A stretch of 64,000 bases of DNA from Sphingobacterium sp. UBA2700 (GCA_002354335.1 DELI01000020.1:62001-126000); one strand, 5' to 3'; counted from the stretch's first letter, positions 16,780 through 26,761 are shown. Program-made: numbers and translations. The notes: generated from the letters alone by a model not told the origin.

Positions 16780-18630
16780 ATGATTAGAAAATCAGTTATC
16801 CTCTCCTGTTTACTAGCAATGACCTTACCCTACGGATATTCGCAAGAATGGAAACCCGCTGGCGATAAGATTCTGACGGAATGGGCAACTCAAGTAAACC
16901 CCAAACAACCTCATCCGGAATATCCAAGACCTCAATTGGTTCGATCAAATAATTGGCAGAATCTGAATGGCCTTTGGAAATACGCAGTTACTGACAAGTC
17001 TGTATCTCAACTACCGACGAATTGGGATGGAAATATACTTGTTCCTTACGCGATCGAGTCGGCGCTATCTGGCGTTGGAAAGAGTTTGAATAAAGATCAA
17101 GCCCTTTGGTATCAAACAGAAATCGTTCTTTCCAAAAAATTAAAAAACGATAAAACAATTCTTCATTTTGGCGCAGTGGATTGGCAATGCGAAGTATTTG
17201 TGAATGGACAGTCGGTTGCTAAGCATGAAGGTGGTTTTAACTCCTTTAGTGTAGATATTAGCCAGGCATTAAAAAAAGGAAATAAACAGCAAATAGCGTT
17301 TCGTGTTTGGGATCCAACAAGTGATGGTCCTCAACCTCGTGGAAAACAAATAAACAATCCTCATTCCATTTGGTATACGCCTGTTTCGGGCATATGGCAA
17401 ACCGTTTGGTTAGAATCTGTGCCTAAAACCTATATCAAAAGTACACATCAGACTCCTCAAGTTGATCAATCAAGTTTAACATTCTCAGCAGATATTGAGG
17501 CTGCACAAGATGGCGATCTGCTCCATATCATAGCCTATGATAATGGAAAGAAGATTGCGGAATCATCGAATACTCCCGCAGCGTCCCAACAGCTAAAACT
17601 AGGTAATATCAGCTTATGGAGTCCCTCCAATCCAAAGCTCTACGATCTAGAGGTGAAGCTGATGCGAAAAGGAAAGGTTGTTGATCAAGCAAAGAGCTAC
17701 TTCGCGATGCGTAAGATTTCGAAAAAGACAGATCAGAAAGGTATAGAACGAATGTATCTCAATGATGAATTTCTTTTCCAATATGGTCCATTAGATCAGG
17801 GTTGGTGGCCGGATGGATTACACACTGCCCCCACCGACGATGCTCTTAAGTTCGATATCGAAAAGACCAAGGAAATGGGCTTCAACATGATTCGTAAGCA
17901 TATCAAAGTAGAACCTGCACGTTGGTATAGACACTGCGACAGTATAGGAATATTAGTTTGGCAAGATATGCCAAGTGGCGACCTCGGGGGTAACATCTGG
18001 GACATGCATCCTGGTAAATTCCGCGCTGGAAAGCAGGATAAGGACCGTACGCCAGAGTCGGAAGCTATTTTCAGAAAAGAATGGAACAGCATCATGACAC
18101 AATTGCACAACTTCCCGAGTATAGTGGTCTGGGTGCCGTTCAATGAGGCTTGGGGGCAATTCAAAACAAAAGAGATCGTAGAATGGACCAAACAAAAAGA
18201 TCCTTCTCGCCTTGTTAATGGAGCTAGCGGCGGAAATTACCTTGCTCCTGGCGATATATTAGATCTACATAACTATCCAGAACCAGCCATGCCTGATCCT
18301 GTGAGATTCGGTAAAGACTTTATCCTAGCGAATGGAGAGTTTGGCGGGTTAGGATTACCTATTGAAGGACATACCTGGCAAGCGAAAGATAACTGGGGGT
18401 ATCAGTCTTTTAAAAGCGTTGCAGAATTGAAGAAACGCTATTCGGAGTTGATTACAGATTTGAGTAAATTGTTAAAGCTAGGGCTTTCTGCAGCGGTTTA
18501 CACACAAACCACAGATGTAGAAGTTGAAACGAATGGACTAATGACTTATGATCGAAAGGTCATCAAGATTCCTGCGGCAGAACTTAGAGCAATTAATGAG
18601 AAGCTTTACGACAAGAGCTTGATCAACTAA
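16780..18630 (+). CDS. Glycoside hydrolase family 2 enzyme
   Basis: 616 residues with a signal peptide (MIRKSVILSCLLAMTLPYGYSQ). The order is a sugar-binding jelly roll at about residues 50-215, an immunoglobulin-like domain at about 220-310 and a TIM barrel. The acid/base Glu is in PFNEAWGQF (about 456) and the nucleophile-type Glu in ANGEFGGLG (about 520). This places it in the beta-galactosidase/beta-glucuronidase/beta-mannosidase superfamily, but the specificity cannot be read. It is shorter than LacZ because the C-terminal domains are absent. Export suggests periplasmic glycan breakdown, in keeping with the lyase at 11.8 kb. Its transcript ends at a 10-bp inverted repeat. Confidence 0.88.
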   Translation: MIRKSVILSCLLAMTLPYGYSQEWKPAGDKILTEWATQVNPKQPHPEYPRPQLVRSNNWQNLNGLWKYAVTDKSVSQLPTNWDGNILVPYAIESALSGVGKSLNKDQALWYQTEIVLSKKLKNDKTILHFGAVDWQCEVFVNGQSVAKHEGGFNSFSVDISQALKKGNKQQIAFRVWDPTSDGPQPRGKQINNPHSIWYTPVSGIWQTVWLESVPKTYIKSTHQTPQVDQSSLTFSADIEAAQDGDLLHIIAYDNGKKIAESSNTPAASQQLKLGNISLWSPSNPKLYDLEVKLMRKGKVVDQAKSYFAMRKISKKTDQKGIERMYLNDEFLFQYGPLDQGWWPDGLHTAPTDDALKFDIEKTKEMGFNMIRKHIKVEPARWYRHCDSIGILVWQDMPSGDLGGNIWDMHPGKFRAGKQDKDRTPESEAIFRKEWNSIMTQLHNFPSIVVWVPFNEAWGQFKTKEIVEWTKQKDPSRLVNGASGGNYLAPGDILDLHNYPEPAMPDPVRFGKDFILANGEFGGLGLPIEGHTWQAKDNWGYQSFKSVAELKKRYSELITDLSKLLKLGLSAAVYTQTTDVEVETNGLMTYDRKVIKIPAAELRAINEKLYDKSLIN

Positions 18631-18656
18631 ACGACAACATTCATAGCAATTATTAA

Positions 18657-18689
18657 GTAATGAGGCATTTTAAAAAATCGCCTCATTAC
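18657..18689. terminator. Inverted repeat, probable bidirectional terminator
   Basis: GTAATGAGGC (18657-18666) pairs perfectly with GCCTCATTAC (18680-18689) around a 13-base A/T-rich loop, between two convergent genes. The T-tract is poor on the plus side, so termination is likely but not certain. Confidence 0.6.
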
Positions 18690-18709
18690 GTTTGTGCGCT
18701 CGAAAGAAA

Positions 18710-19516
18710 CTATTTGATTATCAATTTAAAAAAATGTAATCGCTCGTCCTCGACATCCCCAAAAAAATGATTTCTGAAATACAGTTCTTTATTAGTTTTC
18801 CAAAACACATCGATTAAGGTGCAAAGATCAAAGCCATAGTCAGAGATGCTTAATGGCAATCTAGCAAGTAGCACATATCGCTTACCATCCCTTCTTTGAA
18901 TAAAGTATTCTGAGCATTCCTGACCTGGAAACCAACCATTGAGGCGATACTGTCCAGACGGCGACCCAACAATATACGCAGGATTTCCTACCAATTCCAC
19001 ATCGAATAAACGATTCTCCAAATCAATGGAGAAATCGGATGTATGCCCCCCTTCCATCAACAAAATACGCTCCGACGGGTAATAACGAACGAAACCAGCG
19101 TCCCAACTATATTTTAAGTAGTTCGGGTTGATTGTATCTCCGTTGTTGAAGCGAATAAAGGCAATAGATTCACCCATGATATTCGAGTCCACCTTAAAAT
19201 TGTCTTTCCAGCCGCCAAAAGTTACCTCACCTCTTAGCATTTCTCTCACGGTAGTAAAATCGCTGATGTACGGAATCGTGTCTTTCTTGCCCGGAGTTTT
19301 AGATAGCGCCTTCGCCTTAAAAAATTCAATAGAATCTATGATAGACAAGGATAACGTGTCATTCTCATAAACAACTTTGTCCGTATTAACTGAGTCTACT
19401 GTTTGTGTCACCTGTTGAATCTCAGTCGGCTCTTTCTCCTTCTTTTTATTCATATACGCGATGAATAGCAGAACAAATAGCACGGCTATAGGGATATTTA
19501 TTTTATAATTTTTCAT
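18710..19516 (-). CDS. Hypothetical membrane-anchored or exported protein
   Basis: 268 residues, family not recognised. One N-terminal hydrophobic segment (about residues 6-22) is followed by a KKKEKEPTE charged linker and then a soluble domain rich in beta segments (FRNHFFGDVEDERLHFFKLIIK at the end, quoted as seen). It starts 12 bp after the TPM-domain gene, so the two are cotranscribed. The likely location is outside the inner membrane. Its function is unknown; the link to a TPM protein suggests an envelope role. Confidence 0.6.
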   Translation of the reverse strand: MKNYKINIPIAVLFVLLFIAYMNKKKEKEPTEIQQVTQTVDSVNTDKVVYENDTLSLSIIDSIEFFKAKALSKTPGKKDTIPYISDFTTVREMLRGEVTFGGWKDNFKVDSNIMGESIAFIRFNNGDTINPNYLKYSWDAGFVRYYPSERILLMEGGHTSDFSIDLENRLFDVELVGNPAYIVGSPSGQYRLNGWFPGQECSEYFIQRRDGKRYVLLARLPLSISDYGFDLCTLIDVFWKTNKELYFRNHFFGDVEDERLHFFKLIIK

Positions 19517-19528
19517 CTATCTAATCTA

Positions 19529-21076
19529 TTACCATCGACCACCGGCACCACCACCTCCCGATGAGCCTCCACCAAAACTTCCACTAGAGGAGCTTCCGCC
19601 TCCGGAAGATCCTCCCGATGAACGACCGCCTGAAGAACTACTACTGCTCCTCACCTTCTTGGGAATCGTATAAGTATCAATGACTACACGATAGCTGCAA
19701 TTTTCACAATCATCGACTTTCTCACCTTTCCCAGCAGAACTGTAGGTGGCTGCAATAATGGTATGCCTCTTGCCTTTTTGAAGCGTAAAAAAATGGCAGT
19801 GCGGACATTCTTTATAACTCGATTTAATATCCCAAGGAATAAGCGCAATCTTTTTGGTCCGAAGATTCTCCCAAATCTCATAGCTTCGAGATTTGATACT
19901 TTCCTCCTTCAAATTACCTTTACTTAGGTAAGTCTTGATTTCTTTCGCCGATTGATCCCGATTAACACGTTGCCAATCCCCCGAATTATCCGGCGGGACA
20001 AAGCGCTTACGATCCTTCGCCTTCCTCGAAATAATTCCAATCAAATCATACCAGGCAAGCGGAGATAAGATCATGGGAATAAAAGTAAATGCTAAAAACG
20101 TATTGATCGCTTTTGCCCTTTCCTCCGTATCGGTATAGCTCTTACTAATGCTCGTGCGGGAATAGGTAATTTTCATTGCAAGAATGATCCCGCCAAGTAC
20201 AAACGCAAAGTATGGCAAGTGTTTTTTCTGATAGATGAACTCCAGGTTATTCAGCACAAAGGCAAATAGAAAAACCGTAAGAAACATCAGTATGCCCATA
20301 CAGCCCATTCCTGCAAATATTGGTACAAAGGGATATTTCTTATTGGGACTCTTTATGAGCCTGGAGGAGACTACATGTACTATTAAATAGAAGAAAGCGA
20401 AGATCCCTAAGACCAAAAGAGTGTTCTTAAAATAGATATTCCGCATGCTCCAAAACGGAGTCGCCTCCGGCAAGCGAGCTTCGAGCTCTGCTCTGATATC
20501 AGGCGACATAAGCACCTCATTTATAAAAGTTGCAGCGTCTAACACACCCTGATCATAGTCGCCCACTTGAAAATTAGGTACCAGATATTTCTCTCCAATA
20601 CGTTTTAAATAAGCATCAGGCATCACGGCTTCCATCCCATAACCGCTTATAAAACGGTACTCCCGACGATCGATGGCAAGAAACAACAGCAGACCATTGT
20701 CGGCATCTTTCTTTCCTATACCCCATTTATTGAATAAGTCTAGTGCAAACTGAAAGTCACTATCGCCTTCGTAATCATTCACTACAGCAATGGCAAATTC
20801 AGCGCCGGTTAGCGAATCGATTAGCTTCGACATATGGTCCAGTTCCGAAACAGTTTGAGCCGACAAAATACCGTTCGGATTCGTCACATAAAAGTCTTGC
20901 CCCTGTTTCTTCGGACTAGGAAGACTTTCCACCGTAAAACGCTCAGGCGAAATTTGCCGCGTTTCTTGAAATTCATCGGGTCCCGAAACAAGTTGTGCTG
21001 AAGAGACAACTGGCCAGTAAAACGGAAGTATCAGAAAACTAAATAGTATTAGCTTTTGGATTCTAATAGATAGCAT
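19529..21076 (-). CDS. TPM-domain protein (YgcG-like) with zinc ribbon and Gly/Ser tail
   Basis: 515 residues. A signal peptide is followed by a TPM phosphatase-fold domain at about residues 60-190 (GILSAQTVSELDHMSKLID, NGLLLFLAIDRREYRFISGYGMEA). There are several transmembrane segments (about 220-340). A cytoplasmic region has CPHC and CENC, a probable zinc ribbon. The tail is a Gly/Ser-rich low-complexity end finishing GAGGRW, typical for YgcG/DUF2207-type membrane proteins. TPM domains are linked to photosystem repair in plants; bacterial roles are mostly unknown. It is cotranscribed with the 268-residue protein. Together with the zinc-ribbon/SPFH operon nearby it gives the same domain set as B. 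subtilis ydjGHI. Confidence 0.85.
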   Translation of the reverse strand: MLSIRIQKLILFSFLILPFYWPVVSSAQLVSGPDEFQETRQISPERFTVESLPSPKKQGQDFYVTNPNGILSAQTVSELDHMSKLIDSLTGAEFAIAVVNDYEGDSDFQFALDLFNKWGIGKKDADNGLLLFLAIDRREYRFISGYGMEAVMPDAYLKRIGEKYLVPNFQVGDYDQGVLDAATFINEVLMSPDIRAELEARLPEATPFWSMRNIYFKNTLLVLGIFAFFYLIVHVVSSRLIKSPNKKYPFVPIFAGMGCMGILMFLTVFLFAFVLNNLEFIYQKKHLPYFAFVLGGIILAMKITYSRTSISKSYTDTEERAKAINTFLAFTFIPMILSPLAWYDLIGIISRKAKDRKRFVPPDNSGDWQRVNRDQSAKEIKTYLSKGNLKEESIKSRSYEIWENLRTKKIALIPWDIKSSYKECPHCHFFTLQKGKRHTIIAATYSSAGKGEKVDDCENCSYRVVIDTYTIPKKVRSSSSSSGGRSSGGSSGGGSSSSGSFGGGSSGGGGAGGRW

Positions 21077-21288
21077 AGAAGATTAAATATCTTTATTAAA
21101 ACTAATCATAATAAAGGTAATTTTCATTTAAGTTATAAGGATTTTTCAAAGTTTATAGGATACTGCTATTCTGTCAGTTCTGCTTAGATATCTGTAAATA
21201 CTTAGTTACCAACCTAATCTTAACATCGTCTTTACAGTCTAATAACGGTAATGATAGATTATGGTCTATTATTTGACTTAAACAAAGT

Positions 21289-21852
21289 ATGATGACAAAA
21301 CTATTAAAGGTTATAATCTTGTTATTGGTTGTGTGTGGTTTAGGCTGGTTTATTTGGCAAATCAGCAAACCTAAAACGAACACCGTAAGCAACCATCAGA
21401 TCCTATTGGAACGCATTGAATCCATGGGCAAATTAGAATTGGTAAAATATCGACTATCAGATGTGGTTGAACATAAGGTGATCTCTCAATTTCTTCCAGA
21501 CGCTAGTGTCCTTCTCATTATCAAGGCAGATGCTGTCGGTTGTGTGGATCTAAGCAAGCTCAAGGCAGAGGATGTAGAAGTATTGGAAGATTCCGTTCAT
21601 ATCACACTACCTAATCCAGAAATATGCTACGTAAAGATCGACCATAATGCATCGAAAGTATATGATACGAAGATGGCATTTTTCAGGGAAGCAAATATGG
21701 TAGACGATGCGTTCAAGGCCGCAGAAAATGAGATTACAAAACAAGTAAAGAAATCGGATATCCTTGATCAGACAAAGAAAAATGCAGTCGATATCTTTAA
21801 GCCTTTAATGGAGGGTTTAGGATACAAAAAGTATAGCATTGGTTTTCAGTAA
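21289..21852 (+). CDS. DUF4230-family membrane-anchored protein
   Basis: 187 residues. An N-terminal membrane helix (about residues 5-24) is followed by a DUF4230 domain. That domain is recognised by the pattern LELVKYRLSDVVEHK, then a long beta region containing IKADAVGCVDLSKL and LPNPEICYVKIDH, and a C-terminal helix. It lies on the outer face of the inner membrane by prediction. The function of DUF4230 is not known. It is followed 28 bp later by a methyltransferase gene on the same strand, which may be cotranscribed. Confidence 0.75.
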   Translation: MMTKLLKVIILLLVVCGLGWFIWQISKPKTNTVSNHQILLERIESMGKLELVKYRLSDVVEHKVISQFLPDASVLLIIKADAVGCVDLSKLKAEDVEVLEDSVHITLPNPEICYVKIDHNASKVYDTKMAFFREANMVDDAFKAAENEITKQVKKSDILDQTKKNAVDIFKPLMEGLGYKKYSIGFQ

Positions 21853-21880
21853 GCTATAGATAACTTTTTTTTTGAGACTT

Positions 21881-22480
21881 ATGAAACGGGATGTCTTCAA
21901 GAACTACGATATAATTGCTGACTGGTTTTCCAAAAGCCGAAGCAAGGATTTAATGGAAAAACCTTATCTAGATTGTTTAATTGACCACATCCCTGCTGGT
22001 TCACGCGTTTTAGACCTAGGCTGCGGAACTGGAGAACCCATATATCGTTATCTTCAATGTAAAGGCTTTTCCGTCTGTGGAGTGGATGCAAGCCGTGCTA
22101 TGCTTGAAATCGCTAATAAAAATTTCCCTGAAGGTGAGTTCTTGCTCCAAGATATGCGAGAGCTTGATCTCGTTGAGAAGTTTGACGCGATCATCGCTTG
22201 GCACAGCTTTTTTCATCTGGCGCCACAGGAACAACGCGAGATGTTTCCACTATTCAAAAAACATCTTAAAGCAAATGGCATATTATTATTCAGCAGTGGC
22301 CAGGAGGAAGGTGAAGCTTGGGGAATGAATAATGGTCAAAACCTTTACCACTCATCGCTAAGCAAAGAAGAATATAAATCCTTACTCCAACAACAAGGCA
22401 TTAGGGTCATTCAGCATGTAGTTGAAGATCCTAATTGTGGCGGCGCTACTGTATGGTTATGCCAGCGAAACGAAGATTAA
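21881..22480 (+). CDS. Class I SAM-dependent methyltransferase
   Basis: About 199 residues. Motif I is VLDLGCGTGEPIYRYL, with the following acidic residue in CGVDASRAML. Motif II/III is around FDAIIAWHSFFHL. This is the methyltransferase type 11/25 fold using S-adenosylmethionine. The substrate is unknown; the small size fits a small-molecule methylase. The ATG at 21881 is preferred over the in-frame TTG at 21872. Its 3' end overlaps the convergent MFS gene by 4 bp. Confidence 0.87.
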   Translation: MKRDVFKNYDIIADWFSKSRSKDLMEKPYLDCLIDHIPAGSRVLDLGCGTGEPIYRYLQCKGFSVCGVDASRAMLEIANKNFPEGEFLLQDMRELDLVEKFDAIIAWHSFFHLAPQEQREMFPLFKKHLKANGILLFSSGQEEGEAWGMNNGQNLYHSSLSKEEYKSLLQQQGIRVIQHVVEDPNCGGATVWLCQRNED

Positions 22481-23685
22481 GCGTCTTTGTATTTTATTTT
22501 CTTCATATCTGGAAGAAAATAGGCTACGATGCCCAAAAGAGGTAAATAGGAACAAACCAAATAAATACTCTCTAAGGAAGTTTTATCTGCAAACCATCCC
22601 AAAATAGCGGCACCGAGTCCGCCCATTCCGAATGCGAAGCCGTAAAACAATCCCGAAACCATCCCTATCTTCTTCGGCAGTAATTCTTGCGCATAGACTA
22701 AGATCGATGGAAAGGCTGACGCCATAATTAGTCCGATGACCGAAACCAGGATACCGGTCCACATTTCATTAGCATAAGGCAGCATTAAGGTAAAAGGCGC
22801 ACATCCCAAAACCGATAACCAAATAATATATTTACGACCAATTAGGTCTCCTAAGAAGCCCCCGAATAATGTCCCGACCGCGATAGCGATAAGGAAATAG
22901 AACAGGTACACCTGAGCAGCAACTTCCGAAATGGCAAACTTATCCATCATGTAGAATTGCAAATAGCTCGTTATACTTGCCACATATACATACTTTGAAA
23001 AGATCAAAATGAGCAAAACAGTAATCGACATCACTATGCGAGTCTGTGATAGATCTGGCAGTTTAATCTGCTTCTTCGCTTGCGTGCGAGCATATTCTAA
23101 AACTTTAACATACCATCTCGCAATATAGCTTAGAATTAACTGGGCAATCAATACGACGACGATAAACCATAATATATTCCGCTGTCCCGCCGGGATAACG
23201 AACCATGCTAATAGCAAGGGTGCTAAGGCCGTTCCGGTATTTCCTCCAATCTGAAATATGGATTGAGCTAAACTACGCTTACCGCCTGAGGATAAGTAGG
23301 CTACACGTGACGATTCCGGATGAAAGATAGATGAGCCTATCCCAACCATTGTCACAGCAAACAGCACCGCATAATAACTATTCGCAAAGGATAAAGCGAT
23401 AATCCCTACGAATGAAAACATCATCGCAATAATTTGGGAGTATGGCTTCGGATGCTTATCGGTATACATCCCGACGATTGGCTGCAACAAAGAAGAAGCC
23501 AGTTGAAAACAGAACGTTATAATCCCAATTTGAGCAAAGTTCAAATGAAAATTATCCTTTAATAAGGGATAAGAAGCCGGGATAACAGCTTGAATTAAAT
23601 CGTTTGATAAGTGTGCCAAGCAAATGGCAATCAAAATAGGATAAGAAGTCTTATTCGGATCGTAAGCGGTAGTTGTTTTGAACAT
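22477..23685 (-). CDS. MFS transporter, fosmidomycin-resistance (Fsr)-like
   Basis: 402 residues with about 12 membrane helices. The MFS signature GMYTDKHPKPYS lies between helices 2 and 3, and GSSIFHPESSRVAYL in the N-terminal half is very typical of the Fsr subgroup. Members export fosmidomycin and other small molecules by proton antiport across the inner membrane. The substrate here is unknown. It is convergent with, and overlaps by 4 bp, the methyltransferase gene. Confidence 0.88.
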   Translation of the reverse strand: MFKTTTAYDPNKTSYPILIAICLAHLSNDLIQAVIPASYPLLKDNFHLNFAQIGIITFCFQLASSLLQPIVGMYTDKHPKPYSQIIAMMFSFVGIIALSFANSYYAVLFAVTMVGIGSSIFHPESSRVAYLSSGGKRSLAQSIFQIGGNTGTALAPLLLAWFVIPAGQRNILWFIVVVLIAQLILSYIARWYVKVLEYARTQAKKQIKLPDLSQTRIVMSITVLLILIFSKYVYVASITSYLQFYMMDKFAISEVAAQVYLFYFLIAIAVGTLFGGFLGDLIGRKYIIWLSVLGCAPFTLMLPYANEMWTGILVSVIGLIMASAFPSILVYAQELLPKKIGMVSGLFYGFAFGMGGLGAAILGWFADKTSLESIYLVCSYLPLLGIVAYFLPDMKKIKYKDA

Positions 23686-24137
23686 TTTTCTTCCTTTAAC
23701 TCAAATTTCTCCTGCAAGAAATAATAAACTAAGTGCGACGTCGACAAATGTAGCAGATAAATTGAATTAAACGAATTAATACGATGCCTTTAAATCTCGT
23801 TCTCTATAATTCAGACCTTAGTATTACAATCTCCCCAAGCGTATGCTTCGATTAAGAAAACAGGTTTAGATTTTCAGAAGCCTTTGGCAGCTCATTGAAA
23901 TGACGGTTAATCGCTAAGGCTAAGGAAGCTAGAACGCTACAAAACAAAGCCTTAACAACTTGTTTTTCAACGCTTATCCAAATTTCGCTATGGAATTAAA
24001 TAAATCCGGATATCGTTGCTATTAAATCCCACGTTAATAATAACAAGAGAGCCAATTGCATATTTTATCATATATTTATAATAACACTAACAAAAGAAGC
24101 TTAAGGACAAACAAACAATTTAGAACCTAAAAATTGG
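23686..24137. other. 452-bp intergenic gap
   Basis: Must hold the promoters for the divergent MFS gene and the desaturase/ketosynthase operon. The plus strand reads about 26 codons ending IKKTGLDFQKPLAAH and a stop at 23896-23898. This could be the tail of a lost gene, but I cannot assign it. No repeat or RNA gene is evident. Confidence 0.4.
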
Positions 24138-24869
24138 ATGACAGATTTCTTAGAACAAAGTTTTCAATTCGTCTTGTCGAAGTGGTATTGGACCAGCTTC
24201 TTCTTTTTTGTATTCTTTTCATTGCTCTATTTTCTCGGTGCTGCGATTACAGATTACTTGGTACGGCGACAAGAACCAGATTTGAAGAAGATAGTGAATG
24301 CCCCGAAAAAGGGACAACGAGCAATAGAAATCAGAAATTCGTTAATCTCCATTCTAGTGTTTAGCATACAGGCCATCTTGTTTCAGCAACTGTTTGCAAT
24401 GGGCATCTTCCAAGTCGGTTTCGACCAGCCCTGGAATTGCCTGTGGGAGATTCCAGCGCTGTTTCTTTGGAATGAAGTACATTTCTATTGTATGCATTGG
24501 CTATTACACCGCAAATGGATGATAAGAAATGTACACAGAGTCCATCATTGGTCTGTAGAACCGACAGCCTACTCGATCTATAGTTTCCATTGGGTCGAAG
24601 CCTTTATGCTCGGTACGGTCATCTTTTTCCCCCTATTCGTTCATAATTTCCAGATCTATTCACTTTTAAGCCTCCCTTTGATGAGCTTGCTGGTGAACCT
24701 TTTAGGTCACTGCAATCATGAATTGAGCGATGAGTCAGATCCAAGCTCATTTTCAAAATATACTTTTAGGCATAGTATGCATCATAAATATGGCAAAGGG
24801 AACTTCGGTTTCATGTTGCCATGGATTGATCAACTATTCGGAACACAACTACCAAAAAACAATACATAA
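24138..24869 (+). CDS. Sterol desaturase/fatty acid hydroxylase-family membrane protein
   Basis: 243 residues with about four membrane helices. It carries the eight-histidine type di-iron pattern: H120 xxx H124 (HWLLH), H133 xx H136 H137 (HRVHH), H191 and H194 (GHCNHE) and H212 xx H215 H216 (HSMHH). Such enzymes insert oxygen or a double bond in lipid chains at the membrane. The substrate is unknown. It is the first gene of a three-gene operon: its stop codon overlaps the start of the ketosynthase fusion by one base (taATG), so translation is coupled. Context suggests it modifies the product of that ketosynthase, or its acyl precursor. Confidence 0.87.
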   Translation: MTDFLEQSFQFVLSKWYWTSFFFFVFFSLLYFLGAAITDYLVRRQEPDLKKIVNAPKKGQRAIEIRNSLISILVFSIQAILFQQLFAMGIFQVGFDQPWNCLWEIPALFLWNEVHFYCMHWLLHRKWMIRNVHRVHHWSVEPTAYSIYSFHWVEAFMLGTVIFFPLFVHNFQIYSLLSLPLMSLLVNLLGHCNHELSDESDPSSFSKYTFRHSMHHKYGKGNFGFMLPWIDQLFGTQLPKNNT

Positions 24870-26755
24870 TGAAGAAAGAATTAAAGCCTGTATATATCAA
24901 TGCCATTGGCATACACCTACCAAACGAACCGATTTCAAATGATGAGATGGAAGACTATCTGGGTTTGATTGCAGGCAAAAGCTCGCGCACGAAGCAGCGA
25001 ATGCTGCAACAGAACGGCATTAAAACGAGGTATTATGCGTTAGATAAAGAACAACAATCTACTGATTCTGTTGCGGGTATGGCAGCAAAGGCTATCGATG
25101 CCTGTTTAGCTAATGGAAAGTTCGCAAAGTCAGAAGTAGCATTTATTGCGGCAGCAACTACCCAATCGGACCTACCAGTGCCAGGATTTGCAAGTATGGT
25201 ACATGGCGCGTCCAAACTACCTGTGTGCGATATTACATCCCATCAGAGTGTCTGTTCTGCTGGTATAATGGCATTAAAGAGTGCTTTCCTTCATATTCAG
25301 GCGGGCGAGCATGAAAATGCGATTAGCTGCGCTGCGGATATGCCTAGCCGCATGTTCAAAGCCTCTCGTTTCGATAAGCAAGCACAGATTCACGAGAAAG
25401 GACTACCTCTGGACACAGACTTTTTACGATGGATGCTATCCGATGGGGCCGGCGCAATCTACCTTTCCGAACAGCCAAATACCCATGGAATTTCCTTTGA
25501 GGTTGAATGGATTGAGCTGAAGTCCTACGCCAATAGTTTCGAACCCTGCATGTATGCCGGCGCTAACAAATCTAAAGATGGCAAAATAAAGAAAAGCTGG
25601 CTCGACTACCCTTCTTTTTCGGATGCCGATGCCGATGCTGCAATCAACTTGAAACAGGACATCAAAATCGTTAATGAAACTGTCAATTTAGGCGTCCAGC
25701 ATTTTTTCCAGCTGATTGAGGAAGGAAAATTAGCAGTTAATGATATCGACTGGTTGGTTTGCCATTATTCTTCGGAGTATTTTAAGCAGCCTATTGTTGA
25801 CTTGTTAGCGAAGGGAGGCGTTGTTATCGACGAGAAAAAATGGTTTACGAATCTTCATGATAAAGGGAATACGGGCGCTGCATCAATCTACATCATGCTG
25901 GAAGAGCTCTTTAATGGTGATAAATTGAAGGAAGGTGACCATGTGCTTTGTATGGTGCCTGAAAGTGGCCGCTTTATAACGAGTTTTGTGAAGTTGAAAG
26001 TCATAGGTTCCAAAAAACCGAAAAAAACGCCTAGCATCTCTAAATCCGACGAGATTCTGGCGCCCGAAGTTCATGTCGCCAATAAGCCCATACAAGAAAA
26101 ACTTGTACGGTCGCTTACGGATACGTGGGTAGACTTTGAGCTTTCCTTGCGAAACACCGAGATTATCGAACGAATATATAATGGAACGATCAGTTTGGAA
26201 GATTATCGTTTATTATTGTTGAATCTTCGCCAACAGGTAATCGACGGTTCTCAATGGATAGCCAGGGCAGCCTCAAATGTCAGCATGGATTATTTCGACA
26301 TCCGCTCTTCTTTTATTTCGCATTCGCGCGATGAGCATAAAGATTATCAAATCTTGGAGAAGAACTACATAAATTGCGGCGGGAAGAGAGAAGACCTGTA
26401 CAACGGACAAAAAAATATCGGAAGCGAAGCTTTAAGTGCCTATATGTTTCATAAAGCTAGCCAACCGAATCCCTTCGATCTATTAGGTGGCATGTTCATC
26501 ATCGAGGGATTAGGAAATCGACTAGCCGGAAAGTGGGGTCGCGCAATACAGCATCAGTTAGATCTGACGGATGATCAGGTTTCATTCTTCACCTACCATG
26601 AAACAAGCGACAGCAATGAAAACCATTTTGAACGTTTTGAGAAAGCCCTAAATTCGGAACTACTAACGGAAGAGATGGCAAATCGCGTGGCTAAAACAGC
26701 CAAGGTCGTTGCGCGCCTTTACCAAATGCAATTAGCAGAATTAGGAAATTATTAA
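24869..26755 (+). CDS. Ketosynthase III (StlD/DarB-like) fused to a heme-oxygenase-like domain
   Basis: 628 residues in two parts. Residues 1-380 are a KAS III thiolase fold with a complete Cys-His-Asn set: Cys129 in QSVCSAG, His299 in WLVCHYSS and Asn334 in KGNTGAAS. They resemble the StlD/DarB ketosynthases of dialkylresorcinol synthesis. After a lysine/proline linker (about 381-405), residues 410-625 are a helical heme-oxygenase-like bundle with GGMFIIEGLGNRL, related to the HO-like di-iron oxidase class. Candidate metal ligands are Glu424, His490, Glu546, His577 and His586 (not verified). The protein would condense an acyl thioester and then oxidise or cleave the product in one polypeptide. 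No DarA partner is adjacent. Confidence 0.85.
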   Translation: MKKELKPVYINAIGIHLPNEPISNDEMEDYLGLIAGKSSRTKQRMLQQNGIKTRYYALDKEQQSTDSVAGMAAKAIDACLANGKFAKSEVAFIAAATTQSDLPVPGFASMVHGASKLPVCDITSHQSVCSAGIMALKSAFLHIQAGEHENAISCAADMPSRMFKASRFDKQAQIHEKGLPLDTDFLRWMLSDGAGAIYLSEQPNTHGISFEVEWIELKSYANSFEPCMYAGANKSKDGKIKKSWLDYPSFSDADADAAINLKQDIKIVNETVNLGVQHFFQLIEEGKLAVNDIDWLVCHYSSEYFKQPIVDLLAKGGVVIDEKKWFTNLHDKGNTGAASIYIMLEELFNGDKLKEGDHVLCMVPESGRFITSFVKLKVIGSKKPKKTPSISKSDEILAPEVHVANKPIQEKLVRSLTDTWVDFELSLRNTEIIERIYNGTISLEDYRLLLLNLRQQVIDGSQWIARAASNVSMDYFDIRSSFISHSRDEHKDYQILEKNYINCGGKREDLYNGQKNIGSEALSAYMFHKASQPNPFDLLGGMFIIEGLGNRLAGKWGRAIQHQLDLTDDQVSFFTYHETSDSNENHFERFEKALNSELLTEEMANRVAKTAKVVARLYQMQLAELGNY

Positions 26756-26761
26756 GAAGAT

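Noticed and set aside
23821..23898. 26-codon plus-strand tail that could be a gene remnant
   Set aside because: Too short and not assignable to any family; kept only as a note in the gap entry.
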